Shown here: positions 8,935 through 19,629 of the stretch, one piece after another | How positions within the stretch are numbered: the first letter of the stretch is position 1 | How the letters are laid out: each line of letters starts with the position of its first letter | Assembly (NCBI GenBank): GCA_049115715.1 | Contig: JAGDZQ010000004.1 | Coordinates: forward strand, 62,001-126,000 | Length of the DNA stretch: 64,000 nt | DNA from: JAMZMI01 sp049115715 | GTDB taxonomy: Bacteria; Bacteroidota; Bacteroidia; Cytophagales; Cyclobacteriaceae | Reading direction: 5' to 3' | Notes under the pieces: generated by a model | Database searches by the model: none | Told to the model about the DNA's origin: nothing | What the model saw: only the letters and a program-made list of their open reading frames with translations | Position numbers and translations under genes: made by a program

Positions 8935-11900
8935 ATGGAATTAAGAATACGAAGACAACTAATTATGCTAGGCAAATACTGTATTTACGGCGCAATTGTC
9001 AACGCTATTATTGGCTCTTCATTGCTATTTGCAAGAGATGCAGATGCCCAGCAGAAGAGTGTGAACAAGATTGAAGTGAACATAAAGGAAGGTACCCAGA
9101 GTGTTCAGGACATATTCCAAGAAGTGTCCAACCAGACTAAATTCGAATTTGCTTACAACAGTGATGATGTCAATTTAGACTTTAATATTTCCATTAAGTC
9201 TAATATGAAAACCCTGGGTGAGGTTCTTTTGGATATCTCAAGTCAGTCAAGCTTAAGGTTTAAGCGTGTCAATGATAATATTTTCGTAAGGAAGGAAAAG
9301 AAGAATAAGAAGGTATCCTTCATAAGTGAAATAATTGACATCAAGGTGGAAGGCACGGTTCGGGATGAAACAGGTGAGCCACTACCTGGTGCTACAGTGA
9401 TTATAAAAGGTACTTCAAAAGGAACAACCACAGATTTTGAAGGGAAATACAGTCTCTCGGTAGCTGAAGACGCGGTGCTTCTCATCTCTTTTGTAGGGTA
9501 TACAGTAATGGAAGTACCTGTTAATAACAGATCGGTTATTGATATTTCGCTTGAACCAGACAGTGATCAACTAGACGAAGTTGTAGTTATTGGTTATGGT
9601 GCTAGAAAGCGATCCGAAATAACAGGAGCTGTAGCCACTGTAAACAAAAATTATATCGCACAACAACCTGGTGGAAGAGTAGATAGAGCACTTCAAGGAA
9701 GTGTTGCAGGAGTATCGGTAACCAACCAGGGAACACCAGGAGGAAACTCTAGAATCAGGATTCGTGGAATTGGTACTATCAACAACAATGACCCTTTGTG
9801 GATAGTAGATGGCGTATTTGGAGCTCCGGCACCTCCAGGAAACCAAATCGAATCGATTCAGGTATTGAAAGATGCTGCATCTACTGCCATTTATGGAACT
9901 AGAGGAGCAAACGGTGTAATTTTGGTTACTACCAAATCAGGTAAAAAATCACAACCACTCCAAATTGAGATAACTTCAAGAGTTGGATTTGTAACCCCAA
10001 AAGCGAAGCATGATATTATTATAGACCCATTACTCACTGGAGAAATGAGGTTTTTGGAAGATCGCAATGATGATATTGTAAATGATCGTGCAATCGAAGT
10101 AAATGACCCTCACTTTGGAAGCGGGGAAAACCCAGTGGTTCCTGATTTCTTACTGCCAAATGGTGGTTTCGATGGGGATGCTGGAACTTCATTGGCTGAC
10201 TATGATCAGTTTAGCAACCCAATTACAAGAGTAAATCCTAATGGAACGGATTGGCTTGATGAGACTTATCAAAAAGGGGTAATTCAGGATTACAACCTCG
10301 CCATTGTTGGAGGATCTGAAAAAACCAATTACTCTTTCCATGTCAATTATTACGAGGAGGAAGGTCAATTGATACACACTTCTTATGATAGAATCGGTCT
10401 GAGATCGAATACAGATTCGAAGCTCAATAAATGGTTAACCATTGGTCAGAGAACAAGCTTCAATCGAGCGAGAAATCATGGCTATAATTCAAATAATCAA
10501 ACTGAAGGTTTTTTCAAAGATGTATATGAGGTTAGCACACTTTTACCGAAATATGATATAGCAGGAAACTTTGCTGGTAACCGAGTTGGAGGAAGAGTCG
10601 GTGCTATTGAAACACCATTTGCGTTCCTTACCAGACAGCAGCGAAACCAGGGTAACAACAATCAGTTGGTAGGAAATGCTTACGCAACGATAACACCAAT
10701 CAAAGGGTTAGATGTAAAAACCCTGTATGGTTATGATTTGCGACTTGGCAGAAGTTATAACCCTCAACTTAAAGAACCAGAGCATTCCACAGGACGAACC
10801 GAAACTGCTCTCAACGAAAATTCCTTTACAGATATTAGATGGAATTTTGCCAATACCATTAATTATAAGAAAAAGATTGGCGCCTCTCATGAGGTAGAGA
10901 TTCTTGTTGGAATGGAAGCTTACAAGAGAAGCTTTAGGAATGTGAATGTAACCAAATCTGGATTTGCTTTTGAAGATCCAAACTATTTGGTTCTCAATGC
11001 TGCTCCTGAAATCGTGTCTGCAGGAGGTGGTAGAAATGAAAATACGCTTTACTCACTATTTGGAAGATTGCACTACGGATATAAGAGTAAGTATTTAGTT
11101 GATTTCACGATGCGTAGAGACAAATCATCAAGGTTCGGATCAGTTGATCCTGTTGGATACTTCCCAGCAGTATCTTTAGGATGGGCAGTTTCAGAGGAAT
11201 CCTTTTTGGATGGAACGTCTTCATGGCTAGATGCTCTGAAAATACGAGGTAGTTGGGGACAGTCAGGAAATGATCAGACTGGAGATTATAACAGCTTCTC
11301 TACTTACTCTACTAATCCAGGACGTTCTGGATACGCTTTAGGCGGGAGCGATAACTCTATTTCTGCAGGATTTCAAGCTGATTTCTTAGGTAACGAAGTT
11401 ACAACATGGGAGATCACTACTTCAAGCAACGTTGGGATTGATGCTACATTGTTTGGCTCGTTCGGGGTTTCAATTGATCTATGGAATCGATTCACAAGTG
11501 ATATGTTGGTAAGCGTTCCTACTCCTGACGTGGTTGGAAAAGCAGGAGTTCCATCCTTGAATGTAGGTGATATGGAAAACAAAGGAGTAGATATAACTCT
11601 AGATTATAATTCAGGAGCTTTCAATCATGAACTGACTTATTTCGCATCACTTACTTATAGCCGTTATAAGAATGAGGTGACCAAATTATCTGGTATCGAA
11701 GGAAACGTTATTCTTGGAGATAATGCAAGAAATCAGGTTTACACCAGAGTAGAAACCGGACGCTCATTTCCAGAATTTTATGGTTATACGGTTAACGGAA
11801 TTTTTCAAACAGATGCAGAAGCTAGCGGCTGGCCAACCAATGAAGTACAAGAAGGGTACAACAGACCGGGAAGCCTTAGAATCGTCGATATTAATGATGA

Positions 11901-12492
11901 TGGTGTAATCAACGATGAAGATCGTAGCTATATTGGCAATCCGCACCCTGATTTTACGATGGGTCTTAATGCAGGAGCTGCTTATAAAGGGTTTGATTTT
12001 GCTATGACTTTTTATGCAAGCGTAGGCCATGATATAGTTAACTACGGCAAACGATTTATGGATTATGGGCTATTTGATGGACCTAAAAGCCCTGAAAGAC
12101 TATACAAGTCTTGGGGTAGTCCTTACCTTAATGGCAACAATGAGGCAGCTTCATTACCACGAGCCACTGCTACTGCCAATACAGCAGAGATGCAGGCTTC
12201 TACTGTATATGTAGAAGATGGGAGCTACCTAAGGTTGCAAAATCTGCAAATAGGGTATAGTCTTCCTTCATCAATATTAAACTCTTTGAATATCAAAAAA
12301 GTACGTCTTTACTGGATGGCTACCAATTTGTTTACAATGACAAATTACTCAGGGTTGAACCCGGAAGTATCGGATTTTGGAAATCCTAATCAATCGAATG
12401 CCAATGCATCAATTGAGAAAAATAGAGGAGTTGATATTAGTACATGGCCTGTTGCGAAGCAGTTTTTATTTGGTGTGGATTTGACCTTTTAA
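8935..12492 (+). CDS. susC: SusC/RagA-family TonB-dependent outer-membrane receptor with signalling N-terminus
   Basis: 1185 residues. A signal sequence (about 1-39, ending DADAQ) is followed by an STN domain (about 50-115) that receives the FecR contact, a carboxypeptidase-regulatory-like beta domain (about 132-210, VEGTVRDETGEPLPGATVII), the plug with the family signature RIRIRGIGTINNNDPLWIVDG, and a long beta-barrel with a C-terminal aromatic strand (FLFGVDLTF). Together with the SusD lipoprotein downstream it should form a lidded importer for an oligomeric ligand. The STN domain means that it is also the sensor of the upstream sigma/anti-sigma pair. The ligand is not evident, because no degradative enzymes are encoded next to it. 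Confidence 0.95.
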   Translation: MELRIRRQLIMLGKYCIYGAIVNAIIGSSLLFARDADAQQKSVNKIEVNIKEGTQSVQDIFQEVSNQTKFEFAYNSDDVNLDFNISIKSNMKTLGEVLLDISSQSSLRFKRVNDNIFVRKEKKNKKVSFISEIIDIKVEGTVRDETGEPLPGATVIIKGTSKGTTTDFEGKYSLSVAEDAVLLISFVGYTVMEVPVNNRSVIDISLEPDSDQLDEVVVIGYGARKRSEITGAVATVNKNYIAQQPGGRVDRALQGSVAGVSVTNQGTPGGNSRIRIRGIGTINNNDPLWIVDGVFGAPAPPGNQIESIQVLKDAASTAIYGTRGANGVILVTTKSGKKSQPLQIEITSRVGFVTPKAKHDIIIDPLLTGEMRFLEDRNDDIVNDRAIEVNDPHFGSGENPVVPDFLLPNGGFDGDAGTSLADYDQFSNPITRVNPNGTDWLDETYQKGVIQDYNLAIVGGSEKTNYSFHVNYYEEEGQLIHTSYDRIGLRSNTDSKLNKWLTIGQRTSFNRARNHGYNSNNQTEGFFKDVYEVSTLLPKYDIAGNFAGNRVGGRVGAIETPFAFLTRQQRNQGNNNQLVGNAYATITPIKGLDVKTLYGYDLRLGRSYNPQLKEPEHSTGRTETALNENSFTDIRWNFANTINYKKKIGASHEVEILVGMEAYKRSFRNVNVTKSGFAFEDPNYLVLNAAPEIVSAGGGRNENTLYSLFGRLHYGYKSKYLVDFTMRRDKSSRFGSVDPVGYFPAVSLGWAVSEESFLDGTSSWLDALKIRGSWGQSGNDQTGDYNSFSTYSTNPGRSGYALGGSDNSISAGFQADFLGNEVTTWEITTSSNVGIDATLFGSFGVSIDLWNRFTSDMLVSVPTPDVVGKAGVPSLNVGDMENKGVDITLDYNSGAFNHELTYFASLTYSRYKNEVTKLSGIEGNVILGDNARNQVYTRVETGRSFPEFYGYTVNGIFQTDAEASGWPTNEVQEGYNRPGSLRIVDINDDGVINDEDRSYIGNPHPDFTMGLNAGAAYKGFDFAMTFYASVGHDIVNYGKRFMDYGLFDGPKSPERLYKSWGSPYLNGNNEAASLPRATATANTAEMQASTVYVEDGSYLRLQNLQIGYSLPSSILNSLNIKKVRLYWMATNLFTMTNYSGLNPEVSDFGNPNQSNANASIEKNRGVDISTWPVAKQFLFGVDLTF

Positions 12493-12497
12493 ATGAA

Positions 12498-14246
12498 ATG
12501 AAAATGAAAAATTTAATTATATATCTTGGATTATCAGTAGTACTTCTAAGTAGCTGTTCTGACTCATTTTCAGAATTGGAGCCATATGGCGGAGTGAATC
12601 AAAATGTACTAGCTACAGAAGAAGGTGTAAATGAAATATTGGTAGGAGCATATTCCATGTTGGATGGAATTAGCAACGATGCAGATCATGGATTCGTTGG
12701 TGGTGGTTCTGGTACCAACTGGGTGTTTGGAGACATGGTATCTGATGATGCTTACAAGGGTGATGAAACCGGACCTTGGGCTGATTTAGTATTACTTGAG
12801 ACTTTTGACGTCAACCCAGCCAATGACTGGCTTAGAGACGCATGGCAGGTGCATTATGATGCAGTCTCTAGGTCCAACAATGTTTTGGAGGTATTGGCTT
12901 TGGTCAGAGAGAATGGTAAAATCTCTGAAGAAAATGCTAATCAAATTGAAGCTGAAGCGCGATTTCTTAGAGCATGGTACCATTTCCAGCTAAGAATTAA
13001 GTTTAGAAATATTCCTTACATCACGGAAGATGTTGATCCCATTACAGTAAGTAATGACACAGAAGTATGGGATTTGATTGAGGAAGATATCCAATGGGGG
13101 ATCGATAACAATATGGATGATTCGCCTGCGGAAGTTGGAAGAGCATCTAGGTGGGCAGCCAAAGCATTTAAGGCGAGAGTTCATCTTTTTCAGCAGGAAT
13201 TCAATCTGGCTAAACCATTACTTGATGATATTATCAACAATGGGCCATTTATGTTGATGCCAGAATTTGAGCAGAATTTTCATGAGATGCATCAAAACAA
13301 TGCTGAGAGCATTTTTGAAATCCAGTATTCTGTAAACGATGGAGGTGATCCAACAAATTCGGGTCAGGATCATCAAACACTTTTTCCTAATGGTTTAGGA
13401 CTTGGATTTGATTACTGTCCACCATCATTCAGCTTGTTCAACGCTTTTAAAGTTGATGCCGATGGATTACCAATGCACGACACCTATCTGGATAATTTAC
13501 TTGTAGAAGATATGGGAGTGACATTTGATCAGGCATTTACTCCTACAGATCATATGCTAGATCCGAGAGTAGATTGGACCATCGGAAGACGTGGAATTCC
13601 TTTCTTAGATTGGGGTCCATGGACAGGTTCCAATATGAAACGTTTTTCTGATCAAATGGGACCATTTAGTCATAAAAAGTTGATGTTTTATGAATCAAAC
13701 CGTTCTGAAATTGCGCCAAACCCTTCCGGTCACTGGTCTCCTGGAGTGAATGCTACGAATTTCTCCTTATTGAGACTTTCGCATGTCATACTATGGAGAG
13801 CTGAAGTTGCGGTTGAGGAAAATGATCTAGCATTAGCCAGAGATCTTGTCAATCAAATAAGAGCAAGAGCAGCCGATGATATTGTGATGGGAAGAATAAA
13901 CAATTCAACTTTTGAGAATGGTTATGTCCTTGATATTGATATGACTCAGCCAGCTGCTAATTACAATCTGGGCATGTACCCTTCATTTCCTGATCAGGAG
14001 TACGGTAGGAAAGCAGTTCGATTCGAAATGCGTCTTGAGTTTGCTATGGAAGGAATGCGCTTCTTTGATCTCGTACGTTGGGGGATCGCTGAGCAAACGA
14101 TCGATGCGTTCGTAGAAGCAGAACGAAACATCAGAACGTATAATAATAGCACTGACTTTGTATCGCCAAAACATAATTATTGGCCGATCCCAGCAATGCA
14201 AATTGACCTTCAATTTGGGGTGTTGCAGCAAGACCCTAATTATTGA
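12498..14246 (+). CDS. susD: SusD/RagB-family surface lipoprotein
   Basis: 582 residues from the ATG at 12498. An in-frame ATG at 12444 lies inside susC and would add 18 residues that destroy the signal peptide, so it is rejected. The N-terminus is a lipoprotein signal with lipobox cysteine 20 (VVLLSSC). The body shows the SusD helical TPR-like scaffold (EARFLRAWYHFQLRIKFRNI) and the C-terminal RFEMRLEFAMEGMRFFDLVR segment common to the family. It starts 5 bp after the susC stop, so the two are translationally close. A strong terminator follows. Confidence 0.95.
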   Translation: MKMKNLIIYLGLSVVLLSSCSDSFSELEPYGGVNQNVLATEEGVNEILVGAYSMLDGISNDADHGFVGGGSGTNWVFGDMVSDDAYKGDETGPWADLVLLETFDVNPANDWLRDAWQVHYDAVSRSNNVLEVLALVRENGKISEENANQIEAEARFLRAWYHFQLRIKFRNIPYITEDVDPITVSNDTEVWDLIEEDIQWGIDNNMDDSPAEVGRASRWAAKAFKARVHLFQQEFNLAKPLLDDIINNGPFMLMPEFEQNFHEMHQNNAESIFEIQYSVNDGGDPTNSGQDHQTLFPNGLGLGFDYCPPSFSLFNAFKVDADGLPMHDTYLDNLLVEDMGVTFDQAFTPTDHMLDPRVDWTIGRRGIPFLDWGPWTGSNMKRFSDQMGPFSHKKLMFYESNRSEIAPNPSGHWSPGVNATNFSLLRLSHVILWRAEVAVEENDLALARDLVNQIRARAADDIVMGRINNSTFENGYVLDIDMTQPAANYNLGMYPSFPDQEYGRKAVRFEMRLEFAMEGMRFFDLVRWGIAEQTIDAFVEAERNIRTYNNSTDFVSPKHNYWPIPAMQIDLQFGVLQQDPNY

Positions 14247-14275
14247 TTAAAAGTATTTTGTTTTTTTGTTGTGTT

Positions 14276-14310
14276 GCGGCAGTCGCTTTTAAGCGATTGC
14301 TGCTTTTTTT
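14276..14310 (+). terminator. Intrinsic terminator after susD
   Basis: GCGGCAGTCGCTT (14276-14288) pairs with AAGCGATTGCTGC (14291-14303) with two G-U pairs and a 2-nt loop on the inner side, followed by seven T residues (14304-14310). It would end the susCD transcript, so the two FG-GAP genes downstream need their own promoter or depend on readthrough. Confidence 0.85.
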
Positions 14311-14353
14311 CTTTCCTTTTTTACTTAGTTAAACGAATTTCCTTATTTGCTAA

Positions 14354-17300
14354 ATGCTTAAGGTAGATAAAATCACATCACATTTGAGAAGTTTTGTGCT
14401 ACTCCTCATTGCACTTGGAATTATTTCATGTCAGCGAAATTCTTCGACAACCCAAGTTTCAGATTCAAAAGATTTTCAATTATTTAACCAACTGGATTCT
14501 GAACGATCCAATGTGAATTTTGAAAACACCCTGGTGGAAAACAACAGGATAAACATCCTCAACTACTTATATTATTATAACGGAAGTGGAGTTGCAGTTG
14601 GAGATATAAATAACGATGGGCTACCAGATATCTACTTTGCATCTACGGTAGGGAAGAACAAGCTTTTTCTAAACAAAGGAGACCTTCGGTTTGAAGATAT
14701 ATCAACTCAAGCTGGTGTATCTGGAGATTTTGGAATTACCACAGGAGTTTCTTTTGTGGATGTAAATAATGATGGCAACTTGGACATCTACGTCTGCAAG
14801 TCTGGAGATCATAGTAAGCGCTATCGAACAAATCAGCTTTTTATTAACAATGGTAAGCTTGGCTTTACAGAGCAAGCATCTGATTATAATCTAGATGATC
14901 ATTCCTATTCTAGTCAGGCCTACTTCTTTGATATGGATATGGATGGCGATCTCGATATGTATTTGGTCAACCACCCAATTGACTGGGTCAATATGAACAA
15001 AATCATGACCGGTGATCAGGAGATGCTAGGTTTTGATTACCAATATTCAGACAAACTATATCAAAATGATGGTGAAGGGAAATTCATAGACATTACAAAA
15101 GAAGCCGGTATTCTCAATCGAAGCTGGGGGCTGAGCGCCTCAGTTGGAGATTTTAATGCAGATGGACTTCTTGATATTTATGTTGCCAATGACTTCATTA
15201 AGCCTGATAATTTATACATCAATAATGGAGATGGGACATTTTCCGACCGCATAAAAGAACATTTTCGGCACATCTCCTTTTTCTCAATGGGAACGGATTA
15301 TGCAGACATCAACAATGACGGACTCAATGATCTGTATGTGCTTGATATGGCAATGAAAAGCCATGAAAGATCCAAAAGAAATATGGGGAGTATGAGCTCC
15401 GAAGATTTTAGAACCATTGTCCGACGCGGATACCACTATCCGTATTCTACCAATACTTTACACTTGAATTTGGGGAACTCACAGCCCTACACAGAGATAG
15501 CACAAATGGCAGGTGTGGACAAGACAGATTGGAGCTGGTCCCCACTTATGGTCGATCTTGATAATGATGGATTAAAAGATATTTTCATAACCAATGGTAT
15601 TTATAGAGATATCATTGACAATGACTTCAAGGCTAAGAAAAAAAACTACGATACCACAAAGCATAAAAAATACTTTGACGACTTAATTGCTCAAATTCCG
15701 CAAACAAAAATCAAGAACTTTGTTTTTAGAAATAACGGTGATTTATCATTCAAAGACCTAAGTGATGAATGGGGTATTTCTATAGCCACTAACTCTAATG
15801 GGTCTGCCTTTGCCGATCTTGATTTGGATGGAGATCTTGATTTGATCACAAACAACCTCAACGAACCATCACAGATACTTGAAAACAGAACCTCGCAACT
15901 GACAGCAAACAATTATTTGAAGGTCAAACTTATTGGGAATAAGTCTAATCCATTTGCTATTGGCGCGTCAGTAGAGATCGTATACGATGAAAAGATTCAA
16001 AGGCAGGATGTAATCCCAACTCGAGGCTACCTTTCGTCAAGTGACTATACTTTGCATTTCGGTTTGGGAAATGTTCAATCAATTGGTGCATTGAATGTGA
16101 AATGGCCAGATGGTAAGCAGACTGTGATTGATGATATAGAGATCAATAAAACTTTAGAAATAAAATACGGTGCTGAATTCGTAAGACTGGCAAAGACCTC
16201 TAGTCCAGCTCCGATATTCAAAGAGATCAGTCGAAACCTTGATTTGCTTCACAAAGACACTGAAGTAGCCTTTGATGATTTTGAGAAAGAAATTTTATTG
16301 CCACATAAACTATCTGAAAATGGCCCATTTGTAGCGGTAGGTGACGTGGATAATGATGGTCTGGAGGATTTTTATATTGGAGGATCTGCAGGAGAGGAGG
16401 CATCACTCTATGTTCAAAATAGGGAGAGTAAGTTTTCCAAGCGCTCTCAAAGCAGCTGGAACAAGGATAAGCGATTTGAAGATCAGGGAGCGTTGTTTTT
16501 TGATGCTGATAATGATGCCGATTTAGACTTATATGTAATAAGTGGAAGTAATCAATTCAATCGCGATGAACTCCTCCAAGATCGTCTATATCTCAATGAT
16601 GGAACTGGAAATTTTATCAGATCAATAGAAGCACTGCCCAAAATTTCGTCCAGTGGCTCAAAAGTGATCTGCTCCGATATTGATGGAGATGATGATTTGG
16701 ATATTGTGGTAGGAGGGAGAGTTGTCCCAAAAAAGTACCCGACAAGCCCTGAAAGTTATTTACTTGAAAATGTTGATGGAAAATTCATTGATGTGACTCA
16801 AAAAGTAGCCCCTGACCTACAAACTATTGGCATGATCACAGATATGGAATTCTCAGATTTCGACAATGATGGTGATCTGGATATTGCGATCGTAGGGGAG
16901 TGGATGACCATAACCTTCCTTGAGTACGAGAATGAGAAGTATGCGAAAACATCTATTGATACAGGCTTGGCTGAATCAAGTGGTTGGTGGTTTTCGATAT
17001 CAAGCGGAGATTTGGACAATGATGGAGATACTGATTACGTAGTAGGAAATATTGGAGCCAATAATAAGTATCATCCGTCAGTGGAAAACCCACTTCATAT
17101 TTATTACGACGATTTTGATGGAAATAACACAGGAGATATCATACTCTCGAAGCAGATTAAAGGAAATAACTATCCGATTAGAGGTAGGGAGTGCTCTTCC
17201 CAACAAGTGCCTGATGTGGCTAAAAAATTCCCAACATATGCGAGCTTCGCCAAGGCAAGTTTAGAGGACATATATTCACTTCCGAGCTTGGAAGCATCAT

Positions 17301-17701
17301 TGCATTTGGAAGCTAAAGAATTTCGAAGCTGTGCTTTGATCAATGATGGGAACGGACGTTTTGATATCGTGCATTTACCAGCACTTGCACAGTTCTCTCC
17401 ACTCTTGAGTATCGAGCTACTTGATCTCAATGGAGACGAAATTCTCGATGTAATTGCCGCGGGTAATTTTTATGCATCAGAGACTGAAACTATTCGCTAC
17501 GATGGCGGAACGGGAGTCTACCTCATAGGAGATGGTTCCGGATCCTTTACTTCAGTACAAAACTCTAAGTCAGGATTAAATCTTAGTGGAAATGTAAAGG
17601 ATCTTGCAAAAATCAATTTGACAGACGGGGCAGTAGGTATTCTGGTTTCAAGGAACAACGAATACTTGCAATTGTGGACGAAAACAGAAGAAGCATTATG
17701 A
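14354..17701 (+). CDS. Large FG-GAP / ASPIC-UnbV repeat lipoprotein
   Basis: 1115 residues. The signal peptide ends in GIISC with lipid-acceptor cysteine 26. Many FG-GAP/VCBS calcium-loop repeats of the type DINNDGLPDIYFAS, DVNNDGNLDIYV and DIDGDDDLDIVV occupy about 70-480 and again about 655-1090, as two integrin-alpha-like propellers. Between them, about 525-600, is an ASPIC/UnbV domain (GASVEIVYDEK, then GYLSSSDYTLHFGLG, then WPDGKQ). Such proteins commonly accompany SusC/SusD pairs in Bacteroidota and are presumed surface binding partners, but their ligands are unknown. Its stop overlaps the next start by four bases (ATGA), so the two are coupled. Confidence 0.9.
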   Translation: MLKVDKITSHLRSFVLLLIALGIISCQRNSSTTQVSDSKDFQLFNQLDSERSNVNFENTLVENNRINILNYLYYYNGSGVAVGDINNDGLPDIYFASTVGKNKLFLNKGDLRFEDISTQAGVSGDFGITTGVSFVDVNNDGNLDIYVCKSGDHSKRYRTNQLFINNGKLGFTEQASDYNLDDHSYSSQAYFFDMDMDGDLDMYLVNHPIDWVNMNKIMTGDQEMLGFDYQYSDKLYQNDGEGKFIDITKEAGILNRSWGLSASVGDFNADGLLDIYVANDFIKPDNLYINNGDGTFSDRIKEHFRHISFFSMGTDYADINNDGLNDLYVLDMAMKSHERSKRNMGSMSSEDFRTIVRRGYHYPYSTNTLHLNLGNSQPYTEIAQMAGVDKTDWSWSPLMVDLDNDGLKDIFITNGIYRDIIDNDFKAKKKNYDTTKHKKYFDDLIAQIPQTKIKNFVFRNNGDLSFKDLSDEWGISIATNSNGSAFADLDLDGDLDLITNNLNEPSQILENRTSQLTANNYLKVKLIGNKSNPFAIGASVEIVYDEKIQRQDVIPTRGYLSSSDYTLHFGLGNVQSIGALNVKWPDGKQTVIDDIEINKTLEIKYGAEFVRLAKTSSPAPIFKEISRNLDLLHKDTEVAFDDFEKEILLPHKLSENGPFVAVGDVDNDGLEDFYIGGSAGEEASLYVQNRESKFSKRSQSSWNKDKRFEDQGALFFDADNDADLDLYVISGSNQFNRDELLQDRLYLNDGTGNFIRSIEALPKISSSGSKVICSDIDGDDDLDIVVGGRVVPKKYPTSPESYLLENVDGKFIDVTQKVAPDLQTIGMITDMEFSDFDNDGDLDIAIVGEWMTITFLEYENEKYAKTSIDTGLAESSGWWFSISSGDLDNDGDTDYVVGNIGANNKYHPSVENPLHIYYDDFDGNNTGDIILSKQIKGNNYPIRGRECSSQQVPDVAKKFPTYASFAKASLEDIYSLPSLEASLHLEAKEFRSCALINDGNGRFDIVHLPALAQFSPLLSIELLDLNGDEILDVIAAGNFYASETETIRYDGGTGVYLIGDGSGSFTSVQNSKSGLNLSGNVKDLAKINLTDGAVGILVSRNNEYLQLWTKTEEAL

Positions 17702-19539
17702 AAGCACGTGCATTTTTTAATTCTTTTCCGACCCTATTCTTAATCTGTTTCAATCTTTTAAGTCCTGCCGTACTTCATTCGCAGACTTTCCAGAAAATTA
17801 GTTTGGGAAGTACTACCAAAATTGAAAACAATTTCGGTTGCGCGGTAGCTGATTATGACTTGGATGGTGATCTTGATATATTCATTGTGGCTTCCGATTC
17901 GTATCAGCCATCAAAACCTGAGACTTGGAGTCGATTGTTAAACAACAATGGTTTTGGCAGGTATGAAGATGTTACCGCAGATGCAGGGTTCAGGGTACAA
18001 TATAGCAGCGACGAATTTAACGATAAGAAGAGAGGAGTTAGTTGGGGGGATTATGACAATGACGGGTACCCGGATTTATTCTTGACCCATTTTTCTAATA
18101 CTCAACTATATCACAATGAAAGAGACGGATCTTTTAAGGATGTGTCGGAAGAATCAGGGATTACTTCATGTACCTCCTGCTTTAACAATGGTTCGCTGTG
18201 GTGGGATTATGATAATGATGGAGACTTGGATATCTATATCAACGATTATCTAGAACCAAACAGACTGTTTCGAAATAATGGTGGCGGGACGTTTGACGAG
18301 GTGGGCACTTCTCTTAAAATTAACGACAAAGGAGCTACATGGTACAGCATTCCAATTGATGCAAATCAAGATGGCTGGATGGATTTATACGTATTGAATG
18401 ACTTTGGGCACAGTAGATATTACGTGAATAACGAAGGTAAATCCTTCAGAGAATCTGTGAAATCTTACGGACTTTTCAATACGGGAGAGGCAATGGGCGC
18501 TACAATAGGCGATTACAATGGAGATGGTTTTTTTGATATATATGTAACTAACATTTCAGAATTCAGACCCAACAGGCTTTATACCGGAACATCATCTGGA
18601 ATCTTTGAGAATCTAGCGGGTAGTTATGGAGTTGAGGTAGGGCACTGGGCATGGGGCACATGCTTTTTTGATGCAGATCACGATGGAGATGAGGATTTAT
18701 ACATCGTGAATGGTTTTCAAAGCCTTTCTTATAAAAATAAGTTTTATAAAAACTTGAATGTCGAAGGAGTTGACTATTTCAAAGATTGGTCCGAGCAATC
18801 ACTTACAGATGGAGATGCTCATGGTATGAGTGCAGAGGTTTTCGATTTTGATGAAGATGGTGACTTGGATATTCTAGTCGCCAATACCAATAGCTCACCC
18901 TATTTATATCAAAATAACACGGCATCTTCAAACTCAAGTTGGATACAGATTGAGCTTGAGGGGACACAGGTAAATAAGAATGCTTTTGGAAGTGTAATTA
19001 AAGTCGGAGCAGGAGACCGGAGCTATCAAAGGTTTTATCACGGATCTGGAATAATGTCGCAGAGCATCAAGCCTACTCATTTAGGGTTGGGTAACGCTTT
19101 GATTATTGATAGTTTATGTATTCAGTGGCCGGGAGGAAATTTGGAGTGCATTTACAATGTGATGACCAATCAAAAAATTAAGATTAAAGAGCAGGAGGGG
19201 ATGATAGTGGGACTACAGGATGCTATGACTGTTACAGATATTAAGAAGAACAATGACTTTGAGCAGGATCTAGAATTGGTTGGAGTTTACCCAAACCCAT
19301 TTAGCGAACGGACAACCCTAAACTTTAAAGTTACAAGTCTTGGGAGTCTGAACTTCGTAGTATGCGGAGTAGATGGAAGAAAGGTTTATCAATTAGAAAA
19401 AAAAGTAAACAAGACTGGCGAACATACTGTCTCGTGGAATGGAATTGGTCAAAATAAAGAAAGGAAGAAATCTGGAATATACTATTACACGATCAGTTTT
19501 GAAGGGACTATTCTTACTGGAAAGCTATTGTTGAAGTAA
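17698..19539 (+). CDS. FG-GAP / ASPIC-UnbV protein with T9SS type A sorting tail
   Basis: 613 residues from the ATG at 17698, which overlaps the upstream stop as ATGA. An in-frame ATG at 17674 would put charged residues ahead of the signal peptide and is less likely. A signal peptide (about 1-28, LHSQ) is followed by FG-GAP repeats (DYDLDGDLDIFIV, DYDNDGYPDLFLT, DYNGDGFFDIYVT), an ASPIC/UnbV domain near 420-500 (GSVIKVGAG, then WPGGNLECIYN), and a C-terminal sorting domain (VYPNPFSERTTLNF ... SGIYYYTISFEG ... GKLLLK) that directs export through the type IX system and surface attachment. It is a smaller secreted companion of the lipoprotein encoded just upstream. Confidence 0.9.
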   Translation: MKARAFFNSFPTLFLICFNLLSPAVLHSQTFQKISLGSTTKIENNFGCAVADYDLDGDLDIFIVASDSYQPSKPETWSRLLNNNGFGRYEDVTADAGFRVQYSSDEFNDKKRGVSWGDYDNDGYPDLFLTHFSNTQLYHNERDGSFKDVSEESGITSCTSCFNNGSLWWDYDNDGDLDIYINDYLEPNRLFRNNGGGTFDEVGTSLKINDKGATWYSIPIDANQDGWMDLYVLNDFGHSRYYVNNEGKSFRESVKSYGLFNTGEAMGATIGDYNGDGFFDIYVTNISEFRPNRLYTGTSSGIFENLAGSYGVEVGHWAWGTCFFDADHDGDEDLYIVNGFQSLSYKNKFYKNLNVEGVDYFKDWSEQSLTDGDAHGMSAEVFDFDEDGDLDILVANTNSSPYLYQNNTASSNSSWIQIELEGTQVNKNAFGSVIKVGAGDRSYQRFYHGSGIMSQSIKPTHLGLGNALIIDSLCIQWPGGNLECIYNVMTNQKIKIKEQEGMIVGLQDAMTVTDIKKNNDFEQDLELVGVYPNPFSERTTLNFKVTSLGSLNFVVCGVDGRKVYQLEKKVNKTGEHTVSWNGIGQNKERKKSGIYYYTISFEGTILTGKLLLK

Positions 19540-19629
19540 AGCCTCCACGAATGAATCCTCGCTGTACTTGCGAAAAGAAAGTTACTTCCAGATTTTAAAC
19601 TAGTAAATCAACCTTGATGACGGAAATGG

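Noticed and set aside
12444..12497. Upstream in-frame ATG for the SusD gene
   Set aside because: It lies inside susC and would put 18 residues ahead of the lipoprotein signal peptide; 12498 gives a normal lipobox start.
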